From: an uncultured Succinivibrio sp.
GTDB lineage: Bacteria; Pseudomonadota; Gammaproteobacteria; Enterobacterales; Succinivibrionaceae
Direction of reading: 5' to 3'
Length of the DNA: 52,098 nucleotides
Assembly (NCBI GenBank): GCA_900770725.1
Contig: CAAGLL010000017.1
Span: 1-52,098, forward strand
Shown: piece by piece, positions 42,222 through 49,883 of the stretch
Layout of the letters: every line of letters starts with the position of its first letter
Position numbering within the stretch: position 1 is the first letter of the stretch
Program-made: the position numbers and the translations under genes
The notes under the pieces: model-generated
Database searches by the model: none
What the model saw: the letters and a program-made list of their open reading frames with translations, nothing else
Told to the model about the DNA's origin: nothing

Positions 42222-43259
42222 ATGAAAGACGCAGCCCATAAGAAAATCGCAGACTACCTCAAGGGCAAGACCATCCTGGTCACCGGCGGCACCGGATCGT
42301 TCGGCAACCGCTTCATCCGGACCGTGCTCGACGACTACGAGCCCAGGAAGGTGATCATCTACTCGCGCGACGAGCTCAAGCAGTACGAGATGGCCCGCAG
42401 GTTCGAGAAGGACGCCAAGAGGCTCCGGTTCTTCATCGGCGACGTGCGCGACCGCGACCGCCTGAGCCTGGCAACGCGCGGGGTCGACGTGATCATCCAC
42501 GCCGCGGCGCTCAAGCAGGTGCCGGCGGCCGAGTACAACCCGATGGAGTGCATCAAGACCAACGTGATGGGGGCCGAGAACGTCATCGAGTGCGCGCTCG
42601 CAAACGGCATCGAGAAGGTGGTGGCGCTCTCCACCGACAAGGCGGCCAACCCCATCAACCTCTACGGGGCGACCAAGCTGTGCTCGGACAAGCTCTTCAC
42701 GGCGGCCAACAACCTCTCAGGCGACCGCATCACCCGCTTTGCGGTAGTGCGCTACGGCAACGTCTCGGGATCGCGCGGCAGCGTGGTTCCGCTGTTCAAG
42801 AAGCTGCGCGAGGAGAAGGCCGAGTACATCCCCGTCACCGACACCAGGATGACCCGCTTCTGGATCACGCTCGACCAGGGCGTCGACTTCGTGCTCCACG
42901 CGCTGGTGCGCATGCACGGCGGCGAGACCTTCGTCCCGAAGATCCCCTCCATCCGCATCGCCGATCTGGCGCGCATCATCGCCCCGGGGATCCCGGTCAG
43001 GGAGATCGGCATCCGCCCGGGCGAGAAGATCCACGAGATCATGTGCCCGCGCGACGACTCAAGCCACATCGTCGAGTTCGACCGCTTCTTCATCATCAAG
43101 CCCTCGCTCACGTTCTTCATGGTGCCCGACAAGGTCTACCTGGAGACGGGGCTTGGCGAGAAGGGCAAGCCGGTCGCCGAGGGCTTTGAGTACAACTCGA
43201 AGGACAACCCGGTCTACATGACCGACGAGCAGCTGCGCGAGGTCTGCGAGCAGTCATGA
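42222..43259 (+). CDS. pseB: UDP-N-acetylglucosamine 4,6-dehydratase (inverting), PseB
   Basis: A 345-residue short-chain dehydrogenase that starts pseudaminic acid synthesis by 4,6-dehydrating and C5-epimerising UDP-GlcNAc. The NADP motif TGGTGSFGN is at about 20-28 and IYSRDELKQYEM follows, as in PseB/FlaA1. STDKAANPINLYGATKLCSDKL contains the catalytic Asp-Lys and Tyr-x3-Lys residues; IRPGEKIHEIM is conserved. Length matches PseB (about 330-345). It follows the flrA-like gene by 2 nt with AGGAG in the flrA end, and overlaps pseC by ATGA. Confidence 0.95.
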   Translation: MKDAAHKKIADYLKGKTILVTGGTGSFGNRFIRTVLDDYEPRKVIIYSRDELKQYEMARRFEKDAKRLRFFIGDVRDRDRLSLATRGVDVIIHAAALKQVPAAEYNPMECIKTNVMGAENVIECALANGIEKVVALSTDKAANPINLYGATKLCSDKLFTAANNLSGDRITRFAVVRYGNVSGSRGSVVPLFKKLREEKAEYIPVTDTRMTRFWITLDQGVDFVLHALVRMHGGETFVPKIPSIRIADLARIIAPGIPVREIGIRPGEKIHEIMCPRDDSSHIVEFDRFFIIKPSLTFFMVPDKVYLETGLGEKGKPVAEGFEYNSKDNPVYMTDEQLREVCEQS

Positions 43260-44419
43260 GCGCCTTCATCCCCTACAGCACCCAGAGCATCGACGCGAGC
43301 GACTACGACGCGGTGCTCGAGACCCTGATGTCCCCCTACTTAACCTGCGGCCCGAAGGCAGGCGAGTTCGAGGACGCGGTCTGCGCGTTCACCGGCGCCC
43401 TCAACGCCGTCGCCGCCAACTCCTGCACCAGCGCCTTGCACCTTGCGATGCTGGCCCTGGGGGTCGGGCCTTCGGACATCGTCTACGTCAGCGCCATCAG
43501 CTTTGCCGCCAGCGCCAACTGCGCGCGCATGTGCGGGGCCGAGGTCGAGTTCGTGGACGTCGACCCGAAGTCCGGGCTCATGGACATGGACTGCCTCGAG
43601 CAGATGCTCGACGAGGCCCAGGGCGAGGGCAGGCTGCCCAAGGCCGTGGTCGCAGTGGACCTGTCGGGCCGCTGCGTGGACTTAAAGCGCCTGCGCGAGC
43701 TTTCGATGCGCTACGGCTTCAAGGTGGTCGAGGACGCGGCCCACGCGCTGGGCGCGACCTTCAACGGCAAGTTAGCAGGCTGCGGCGACTACTCTGACAT
43801 CACGGTGCTGAGCTTCCATCCCGTGAAGATCATCACCACCGCAGAAGGCGGCATGGCGCTCACGAACGACGCCGCGCTTGCCCAGAGGATGCGCGATCTC
43901 CGCTCCCACGGCATCGTGCACGAGAAGGAGCGCCTCAAGGACCAGTCCCGCCCCGCCTACTACTACGAGATGCAGGACCTGGGGTGGAACTACCGCATGT
44001 GCGATCTGCTCGCCTCGCTGGGCCTATCCCAGATGCGCCGCGTGAACGTCTTTTTGGAGCTGCGCCGCAGCAAGGCCAAAATGTACCGCGACCTGCTCTC
44101 AGGCGCCGAGGGGATCGGCCTTCCCGAGCCTGACGCCGAGGGCTATGAGAGCTCTTGGCACCTCTACCAGGTGCGCATCGAAACCGGCAGGCGCGATGAG
44201 GTCTACAAGGAGCTGCGCTCGAAGAACATCGGCGTGCAGGTCCACTACCTGCCAATCTACCGCCACCCCTACTACTGGGACACCGGGCGGTACGCCCCGC
44301 TCCCGGGTGCCGAGGAGTTCTTTGCAAAGACCCTCTCGATCCCCCTCTACCCCACGCTCTCGCACCTCCAGCAGCAGCTGTGCGCTGCCGCGCTGATGAG
44401 CGCGGCCGAAGGGCGCTGA
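43256..44419 (+). CDS. pseC: UDP-4-keto-sugar aminotransferase, PseC
   Basis: A 387-residue DegT/DnrJ/EryC1-type PLP enzyme that aminates the C4 keto group of the PseB product. It begins IPYSTQSIDASDYDAV, has SCTSALHLAMLALG, the cofactor-binding VEDAAHALGATFNGK and the Schiff-base lysine in SFHPVKIITTAEGGMAL. C-terminal KNIGVQVHYLPIYRHPYY is typical of sugar aminotransferases. Length is normal (about 375-390). ATG overlaps the pseB stop, so translation is coupled. A hairpin follows before pseF. Confidence 0.94.
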   Translation: MSAFIPYSTQSIDASDYDAVLETLMSPYLTCGPKAGEFEDAVCAFTGALNAVAANSCTSALHLAMLALGVGPSDIVYVSAISFAASANCARMCGAEVEFVDVDPKSGLMDMDCLEQMLDEAQGEGRLPKAVVAVDLSGRCVDLKRLRELSMRYGFKVVEDAAHALGATFNGKLAGCGDYSDITVLSFHPVKIITTAEGGMALTNDAALAQRMRDLRSHGIVHEKERLKDQSRPAYYYEMQDLGWNYRMCDLLASLGLSQMRRVNVFLELRRSKAKMYRDLLSGAEGIGLPEPDAEGYESSWHLYQVRIETGRRDEVYKELRSKNIGVQVHYLPIYRHPYYWDTGRYAPLPGAEEFFAKTLSIPLYPTLSHLQQQLCAAALMSAAEGR

Positions 44420-44423
44420 AAAA

Positions 44424-44445
44424 CGCGGGGCACGGGCCCCGCTTT
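44424..44445 (+). terminator. Terminator-like hairpin between pseC and pseF
   Basis: GCGGGGC, loop ACGG, GCCCCGC and TTTCTTT, directly after the pseC stop. It may act as a partial terminator, reducing pseF-pseG expression relative to flrA-pseB-pseC. Confidence 0.6.
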
Positions 44446-44469
44446 CTTTGACTTCCACAGAGGCATTTA

Positions 44470-45168
44470 ATGCAGACTCTTGCAGTGATCCCCGCCCGCG
44501 GCGGCTCCAAGCGCATCCCGCGCAAGAACATCAAGGAGTTCAACGGCCGCCCGCTCATCTCCTACTCGATAGACGCCGCCTTGAAGAGCGATCTTTTCAC
44601 CAGGGTCATAGTCTCAACCGACGATCAGGAGATAGCCGCGATCGCCAAGGACTGCGGGGCCGAGGTGCCGTTCATGCGCAGCGCCAAGCTTTCAGACGAC
44701 CACACCGGGACCTTCGAGGTGGTGCGCGACGCCTTCTTGAGGATGAAGGATCAGGGCTTTGACGCCTGCGAGACCTGCTGCATCTACTCAACCGCGCCGC
44801 TCCTTACGCCTGACTACCTCAAAAAAGCCCATGCGCGCTTTGAAGGCGAGGGCGCGGACTACCTCTACGCCTGCTGCGAGTACCCCTTCCCGATCCAGAG
44901 GGCGCAGTACATAGGCGAGGACGGCACCCCGGTGCCGGTGATGCCCAAGTACATGTCCTGGCGCTCCCAGGATCTGCCCAAGGCCTACCAGGACTGCGGG
45001 ATGTTCTACTTCTACTCAAGGCGCATCCTCGAGGATCCCGGCACTCCGGGGCTCGTCTCCCGCGCCTACGAGATGCCGCGCCACCGCGTCATCGACATCG
45101 ACACCATGGAGGACTGGAACTACGCCCAGGCCATGTGCCGCGCGGTCACGGAGCTCGGCCTTGACTAG
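44470..45168 (+). CDS. pseF: Pseudaminic acid cytidylyltransferase, PseF
   Basis: A 232-residue CMP-sugar synthetase. The nucleotide-binding loop VIPARGGSKRIPRKNIKEFNGRPLI is diagnostic for CMP-NeuAc/CMP-Pse synthetases; VIVSTDDQEIAAIA, CCIYSTAPLL and the C-terminal VIDIDTMEDWNYAQAM follow. Length agrees with PseF (about 230). It activates pseudaminic acid with CTP for transfer to flagellin. Neighbours pseB, pseC and pseG indicate PseF instead of NeuA. It overlaps pseG by 8 nt. Confidence 0.93.
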   Translation: MQTLAVIPARGGSKRIPRKNIKEFNGRPLISYSIDAALKSDLFTRVIVSTDDQEIAAIAKDCGAEVPFMRSAKLSDDHTGTFEVVRDAFLRMKDQGFDACETCCIYSTAPLLTPDYLKKAHARFEGEGADYLYACCEYPFPIQRAQYIGEDGTPVPVMPKYMSWRSQDLPKAYQDCGMFYFYSRRILEDPGTPGLVSRAYEMPRHRVIDIDTMEDWNYAQAMCRAVTELGLD

Positions 45169-46168
45169 GCGGGTGTGCGTGGTGCTCAAGGCCGACCACG
45201 TGATCGGCACCGGGCACCTCATGCGGATAAAGGGGCTGTTGCAGCCGCTCATGGAGGCCGGGCTCGAGCCCTGCCTGCTCACCGACTCGCTCGAGCCCTC
45301 GCTCCTGCCGCTGTGCCAGGAGTACCGCGAGATAGTCCATTTCTCGATGGACTCGGTAGAAGGCTTTGCAGAAAGCGCCAGGCGCCTTGCCCCCGCCCTC
45401 GTGCTCTTTGACCACTACTTCTTGGGAGATAAGTTCGAGTCCCCGCTCCGGTCCTTCTCAAAGGTCGCGGTGGTGGATGATTTAGAGCGATGCCACGACT
45501 GCGATCTGCTAACCGACTCGGGCTTCTTCAAGACCGGCCAGGAGTACCAGGGGAAGGTGCCTGGAGGGTGCGCTCTCCTGTGCGGCGAGCAGTACTCGCT
45601 CATAAGGCCTGAGTTCAAGGGCGCGGCCTTGAGGAGGCAGATGCATGCCCGCCTGAGGCTGCTCGTGAACTACGGCGGGGCTGATCCCGCGCACGCCTGC
45701 ATGGCTGCGCTCTCATCGCTCATCAAAGCCCGCCTTTTTGAGAAATACGACATCACGGTGCTAAGCGGGATCTCAAACCCCGATCATGAAAGGCTCGTTG
45801 AGCTGTCAAAGGACATCCCGGAAATCGAGGTCATCAGGAGCACCTCGCATGTCGCCGCTCTCTTCGAGCGCTGCGACATGGCCCTGGGGGCCTACGGCGG
45901 GATGTTCAAGGAGCGCATGTGCGCGGGGCTGCCGGCGCTCAACACGGTGATCGCCGACAACCAGAGGGGCGGCGGCGCCCTGGTCGCGCGCCTCAAGTGC
46001 GGGGATGACATCAGCCTTGAGGATCTGGCAAGGCCCCAGGTGCTTGAGGAGAAGCTCGCCTCGCTTCAATCCCACCTTGAGGAGTACCGGCAGGCCGGGA
46101 TGCGCGAGGTAAGCGGCGACGGGATAGATCTGGTCTCAAAGGCGCTTTTGAAGCTTGTGCGGATCTGA
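45161..46168 (+). CDS. pseG: UDP-2,4-diacetamido-2,4,6-trideoxyaltrose hydrolase, PseG
   Basis: A 335-residue GT-B-fold hydrolase that removes UDP from the diacetamido sugar before the synthase step. Its catalytic loop GTGHLMR (about residues 18-24) matches the PseG G-x-GH-xx-R motif with the catalytic histidine. LLVNYGGADPAHACMAAL and ALGAYGGMFKERMCAGLP match the C-terminal UDP-binding lobe. The start is TTG 45161, with GGAG 7 nt upstream inside pseF. Last gene of the cluster; a terminator follows. Usual length is 270-360. Confidence 0.92.
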   Translation: MTRRVCVVLKADHVIGTGHLMRIKGLLQPLMEAGLEPCLLTDSLEPSLLPLCQEYREIVHFSMDSVEGFAESARRLAPALVLFDHYFLGDKFESPLRSFSKVAVVDDLERCHDCDLLTDSGFFKTGQEYQGKVPGGCALLCGEQYSLIRPEFKGAALRRQMHARLRLLVNYGGADPAHACMAALSSLIKARLFEKYDITVLSGISNPDHERLVELSKDIPEIEVIRSTSHVAALFERCDMALGAYGGMFKERMCAGLPALNTVIADNQRGGGALVARLKCGDDISLEDLARPQVLEEKLASLQSHLEEYRQAGMREVSGDGIDLVSKALLKLVRI

Positions 46169-46187
46169 GGGCAGGTGATCTGATCTC

Positions 46188-46214
46188 AAGGCAGGGCGGA
46201 ACCCTGCCTTTTGC
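46188..46214 (+). terminator. Intrinsic terminator of the flrA-pse operon
   Basis: AAGGCAGGG, a 5-nt loop, CCCTGCCTT and TTTTGC, 20 nt after the pseG stop. It is nearly symmetrical and may also serve ung from the other side. Confidence 0.75.
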
Positions 46215-46217
46215 GCC

Positions 46218-46907
46218 TTAAAGCTCCTCGTCGCCGTCCAAATGCAGCGGGAGCTGCCAGTTGATGGGCTCGCGGCCGGTCGAGGCGAGGTATTCGTTGG
46301 CCTTGCGGAAATGCCCGCACCCGAAGAACCCGCGGCTTGCCGAAAGCGGGCTCGGGTGGGCGCACTTGAGCACCAGGTGGCGCCTGGCATCGATGCCCTG
46401 CCCCTTGCGCGCAGCCGAGGCGCCCCAGAGCAGGAACACCAGGCCCTCGCGCTTTTCAGAGAGCTCCGCGACCACCGCGTCGGTGAACTCCTCCCAGCCC
46501 TTGCCGCTGTGCGAGTTGGCGCTGCCCTCGTCCACGGTCAGCGTCGAGTTCAGGAGCAGCACGCCCTGGCGGGCCCAGGGGATTAGGCAGCCGTGATCTG
46601 GGATCTGAAACTCCGGGTACTCGTTCTTAAGCTCCTTGTAGATGTTCAGGAGCGAAGGCGGGATGCGGATCTTAGGGGGGACCGAGAAGCACAGCCCCAT
46701 GGCCTGCCCGCGCTCGTGGTAGGGATCCTGGCCTAAGATGACTATCTTCACCTGATCCCAGGGCGTGTACTTGAAGGCGTTGAACACGTCGGCCTCGGGC
46801 GGGAACACGCTGATCCCCTGCGCGCGGCGCACGTGCTGGTAGGACCAGGCCTGCCTGAAATACTCCTTGTCCTTGAGGGGGCCTATCACGTCATGCCATG
46901 TGCTCAT
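46218..46907 (-). CDS. ung: Uracil-DNA glycosylase
   Basis: A 229-residue family 1 glycosylase that removes uracil from DNA. The start MSTWHDVIGPLKDKEYF (ATG 46907) aligns with E. coli Ung; the frame runs on upstream to 47012, but that part is not conserved. The catalytic block VILGQDPYHERGQAMGLCFSV contains the catalytic aspartate, PPSLLNIYKEL and GVLLLNSTLTV follow, and HPSPLSASRGFFGCGHF carries the second catalytic histidine and the DNA-insertion leucine. It is a single gene, convergent with pseG. Confidence 0.98.
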   Translation of the reverse strand: MSTWHDVIGPLKDKEYFRQAWSYQHVRRAQGISVFPPEADVFNAFKYTPWDQVKIVILGQDPYHERGQAMGLCFSVPPKIRIPPSLLNIYKELKNEYPEFQIPDHGCLIPWARQGVLLLNSTLTVDEGSANSHSGKGWEEFTDAVVAELSEKREGLVFLLWGASAARKGQGIDARRHLVLKCAHPSPLSASRGFFGCGHFRKANEYLASTGREPINWQLPLHLDGDEEL

Positions 46908-46959
46908 GAGATACCTTGCCTTGGGCAGCTGCACTGCCATCTGATGCTTAAAAACGCAC

Positions 46960-46977
46960 GGCCCGCCTGCGCGGGCC
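46960..46977 (-). terminator. Second terminator-like hairpin between eda and ung
   Basis: On the minus strand GGCCCGC, loop GCAG, GCGGGCC, then GTGCGTTTTT. It lies 34 nt beyond the main eda terminator and may be a backup, leaving ung with its own promoter. Confidence 0.5.
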
Positions 46978-47008
46978 ACTCCATACTCTACCTTGGGCGC
47001 TGAAAACA

Positions 47009-47044
47009 GCAAGCCCCCCGGGCCTTGCGGCGCGGGGGGCTTGC
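47009..47044 (-). terminator. Intrinsic terminator of kdgK-eda
   Basis: A 12-bp perfect stem, GCAAGCCCCCCG and its complement, with a 12-nt loop, starting 15 nt after the eda stop on the minus strand and followed by TGTTTTC. Confidence 0.8.
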
Positions 47045-47059
47045 AGGGCCGGGGCTGAA

Positions 47060-47704
47060 TCAGCCCAGGCTCTTGACCATTTCGCAGATCTTCTTGCAGG
47101 TCGCGGTGACGCCCGCCCAGTCCTTGGCCTTGACGCAGGCTGAAGGAGGCACGAAGCTGCCGCCAGCGGCCGCGACGTTCTTGAGGCTCAGGTACTCAAG
47201 CAGGTTGTCGAGGTTCACCCCGCCGGTGGGGACGAACTTCAGTGCCGCGTACGGGCCCTGGAGGGCCTTCAGGGTCTTGGTCCCGCCGTAGGCGCCAGCC
47301 GGGAAGAACTTGACGAGCTTGAGCCCGAAGTCGAGCGCCTGCTCGAGATCGGCCGGGGTCACGGTGCCCGGGCAGACCGGCATGTTGTGCTTCAGGCACC
47401 AGTCGACCACCTTCGGGTTGAAGCCCGGGGTGATGACGAACTTGCCGCCGCGCCTCTGGGTCTCGATCGCGTGGTCGACGTCGTGGACAGTGCCCGCGCC
47501 CACCATGATCTCAGGGACTTCCCTGGCCATGCGCTCCATGGCCTCGCCGCCGGCGTCGGTCCTGAACGTGACCTCGGCCACCGGGATGCCGCCTGCCACG
47601 AGGGCCTTTGCCAGCGGCACTGCGTCATTGGGATCGTCCAGCGTCACGAGGGGGACGATGCGGTATTCGGCGATCTTGTCGAAAATATTTCCAGTCCAAG
47701 TCAT
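47060..47704 (-). CDS. eda: KDPG aldolase (2-keto-3-deoxy-6-phosphogluconate aldolase)
   Basis: A 214-residue class I aldolase splitting KDPG to pyruvate and glyceraldehyde 3-phosphate. VAEVTFRTD carries the catalytic glutamate, EIMVGAGTV and GKFVITPGFNPKVVDWC follow, and LKLVKFFPAGAYGG holds the Schiff-base lysine; FVPTGGVNLDNL binds phosphate. Length matches E. coli Eda (213). AGGAG precedes ATG, 15 nt after kdgK, so the pair converts 2-keto-3-deoxygluconate to central metabolites. No edd or uronate-isomerase genes are present here. Confidence 0.97.
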   Translation of the reverse strand: MTWTGNIFDKIAEYRIVPLVTLDDPNDAVPLAKALVAGGIPVAEVTFRTDAGGEAMERMAREVPEIMVGAGTVHDVDHAIETQRRGGKFVITPGFNPKVVDWCLKHNMPVCPGTVTPADLEQALDFGLKLVKFFPAGAYGGTKTLKALQGPYAALKFVPTGGVNLDNLLEYLSLKNVAAAGGSFVPPSACVKAKDWAGVTATCKKICEMVKSLG

Positions 47705-47719
47705 CTGCTCAATCTCCTA

Positions 47720-48679
47720 TCAAAGCTGCACGCGCTTGTGGGTCTTCATGAACTTCTCGAGCTGCTCCTTGGTCGGGAGGCCCTCGTTGTCGCCCACGAA
47801 GGTGCACTGGATGGCGCCGATGGCGCTGCCGCGCTCGACGCACTTCTCAGGGGACAGGCCCTCCATGAGGCCGGTCAGCACGCCGGCGGCGAAGCCGTCG
47901 CCCGCGCCCACGGTATCGACGACCTTGTCGATGACGAAGCCCGGAACCATGGTCTCGCGGCCGTCCTCCTCAAGCAGCAGCGCGCCCTTGGGGCCGCACT
48001 TGGTGACGACGGACTTGGCGCCCAGCTTCTTGTAGAAGGCGTTGATCTCGTGCGCATCCTCGGTGCCGCAGAGGATCTTGCCCTCGCCCTCGCCGGGGAG
48101 GACCAGATCGGCCTTGGAGGCCAGATCGTTGATGTAGGAGACCATGATCTCCTGGGAAGGCCACAGCTGCGGGCGCAGGTTCGGGTCGAACGACACGAAG
48201 AGGCCGGCCTGGCGCGCCTTCTTGAGCATGAGCTTGACGGCGGCGCGGGTCGAGTCCGACAGCGCCGGCAGGATGCCGGTCAGGTGCAGGTACCCGAAGC
48301 GGGAGAAGTCGATCTTCTCGACGTCCTCCTCGGAGAGGGTCGAGGCGGCGGAGCCGGCCCTGAAGTAGAAGATCTCAGGATCGCCCTTGGAGACCTTGCT
48401 CTTGAGCATGAAGCCGGTGCGGCGCTCCTTGGTGTAGATGACCAGCGAGTTGTCGATGCCGTTCTCGTTCAAGGTCCTCGAGATGAGCTTGCCGAACGGA
48501 TCGTCGCCAAGCTTGGTGAGGTAGGCGGTCGGATGCCCCAGGCGGGCGGAGCCGGTGGCGACGTTGAACTCCGCGCCGGCGACGGCGAGGCTGTAGCCCT
48601 TGACGCTGTCAAGCGGCCCTTCGCTCTGGGCGATGAGGAGCCCCATGGGCTCTCCGGCAAGTAGCAGACCCTTGCTCAT
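47720..48679 (-). CDS. kdgK: 2-keto-3-deoxygluconate kinase
   Basis: A 319-residue PfkB-family kinase that phosphorylates KDG to KDPG. The N-terminus MGLLIAQSEGPLDSVKGYSLAVAGAEFNVA and GHPTAYLTKLGDDPFG match KdgK. FYFRAGSAASTLSEEDV is a typical substrate loop, and the signature DTVGAGDGFAAGVLTGL contains the catalytic aspartate. The Eda partner immediately downstream supports the specificity. GCAGGAG precedes ATG. A TGGTATCAT extended -10 and an inverted repeat lie 125-185 nt upstream. Confidence 0.94.
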   Translation of the reverse strand: MSKGLLLAGEPMGLLIAQSEGPLDSVKGYSLAVAGAEFNVATGSARLGHPTAYLTKLGDDPFGKLISRTLNENGIDNSLVIYTKERRTGFMLKSKVSKGDPEIFYFRAGSAASTLSEEDVEKIDFSRFGYLHLTGILPALSDSTRAAVKLMLKKARQAGLFVSFDPNLRPQLWPSQEIMVSYINDLASKADLVLPGEGEGKILCGTEDAHEINAFYKKLGAKSVVTKCGPKGALLLEEDGRETMVPGFVIDKVVDTVGAGDGFAAGVLTGLMEGLSPEKCVERGSAIGAIQCTFVGDNEGLPTKEQLEKFMKTHKRVQL

Positions 48680-49050
48680 GTTGATTCACTCCTGCAAAAC
48701 AGACAAATATTAAGGATGTTTTCAATTGCGCGGCCATGCCGCGCAGGCGCTGCGCGCCTTTGGTGGGATCCTAGACGAACGGGGCGGCGCAACGGTGACG
48801 GCACGATCACACTCTTTCAAAGTGATCTGATCTTTTTTGTGCAATTTTGGCGATCATGATACCAATGGCGCCTTGTTCTGGATGACGGAATCGGCTTTTC
48901 TGCTATCCTTGCATACAAAGGCGCAAAAAATATAGCGCGCATTCCCCCCTGCCCAGGCGGCATTCCGCCTGCTGAAAATCTTTAATAAAAGGCGGCAAGG
49001 GCGCCCGCGGCGCCCGGGGGGACTTTCCCACATCAAGGACAAGCAGACAC
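48680..49050. other. Divergent control region between kdgK and the GntR regulator gene
   Basis: About 370 bases without a gene. On the minus strand TGGTATCAT (48856-48864) is an extended -10 for kdgK-eda; the inverted repeat at 48805-48827 lies just downstream of the inferred start. A CCCGCGGCGCCCGGGGG stretch near 49003-49020 precedes the GntR gene. Confidence 0.5.
48805..48827. promoter_or_regulatory. Inverted repeat, candidate operator of kdgK-eda
   Basis: GATCAC and GTGATC at the ends of a 23-bp near-palindrome with a CTTTC-rich centre. It lies about 20-45 nt downstream of the inferred kdgK transcription start, as expected for repression. The divergent GntR-type regulator is the obvious candidate to bind it. 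GTGATC also resembles a CRP half-site. Confidence 0.45.
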
Positions 49051-49764
49051 ATGAACGAGTTCTACCTTTCGACGGAGTTCGCCGTTGAAAACACCAAGGA
49101 GCCCATCAACCAGCAGATCTACCGCTTCTTGAAGAAGGCGATCATCGAATGCAGGCTCCTGCCTGGGGATCCGCTTTCGGAAAACGAGGTCTCCTCCAAG
49201 TTCAAGACCAAGATCTCGCGCCAGCCGGTGCGCGAGGCGCTCATCAAGCTTGCCGAGAACGACTTCGTCGAGATCGCCCCGAAGAAGACCACCAAGGTCG
49301 CGAGGATCTCAAAGCAGGACATCTTCCAGGGCGCCGACATCCGCATGGCGCTCGAAGGCTACGCCCTGCGCAAGATCGGGCCGGCGCTCAACGACCAGGT
49401 CATCGAGTCGCTCGAGCAGAACGTCGCCCGCCAGCGCGAGGCGGCCGAGCGCTACGACCTGCACGAGCACTTCCGCCTGGACGACGAGTTCCACAAGACG
49501 TTGGTGTGCACGGCGGGCCTCGACCGCGCCTGGCGCATCGTCGAGGGCGTCAAGGGCACGATGGACCGCGTGCGCTTCCTCTCGCTGGAGTACGCGCTCA
49601 CCCCGATCATCGTGACCTCCGAAGCCCACAGCAAGATCATCGATGCGCTGCGCAAGCGCGACCTCGAGGCGGCGCATGACGCGATGTACGAGCACATCCT
49701 GACCACGCGCGACCAGCTGCAGAAGGTCATGTCAAAGTGCAAGGCCGAGTGGTTCCGCGACTGA
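49051..49764 (+). CDS. GntR-family regulator, FadR (FCD) subfamily
   Basis: A 237-residue repressor-type protein. The winged helix-turn-helix (about 15-80) includes INQQIYRFLKKAIIECRLLPGDPLSENEVSSKF and SRQPVREALIKLAENDFVEI. The all-helical FCD domain (about 95-230) has the metal/ligand residues in FRLDDEFHKTL, SEAHSKII and AMYEHI. FCD proteins commonly respond to sugar acids and related carboxylates. It is divergent from kdgK-eda, so control of KDG metabolism is a reasonable inference. The Shine-Dalgarno (AAGGA) is about 12 nt upstream, a long spacing. Confidence 0.93.
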   Translation: MNEFYLSTEFAVENTKEPINQQIYRFLKKAIIECRLLPGDPLSENEVSSKFKTKISRQPVREALIKLAENDFVEIAPKKTTKVARISKQDIFQGADIRMALEGYALRKIGPALNDQVIESLEQNVARQREAAERYDLHEHFRLDDEFHKTLVCTAGLDRAWRIVEGVKGTMDRVRFLSLEYALTPIIVTSEAHSKIIDALRKRDLEAAHDAMYEHILTTRDQLQKVMSKCKAEWFRD

Positions 49765-49883
49765 CGTTCAGGATGCAGGCAGCCTTTTAAGCGTTGGTGT
49801 TTAAAAACGCCGCTTAAGACCTTATTATTCTCTACAAGGGCGGGGCGCAAGCCGCCCCGCCCCCCATTTTCAAAGGAGTAGCA

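Noticed and set aside
48805..48840. CRP site upstream of kdgK.
   Set aside because: One half-site (GTGATC) is good, but the TGTGA-N6-TCACA spacing is not met; the inverted repeat fits a dedicated repressor better.
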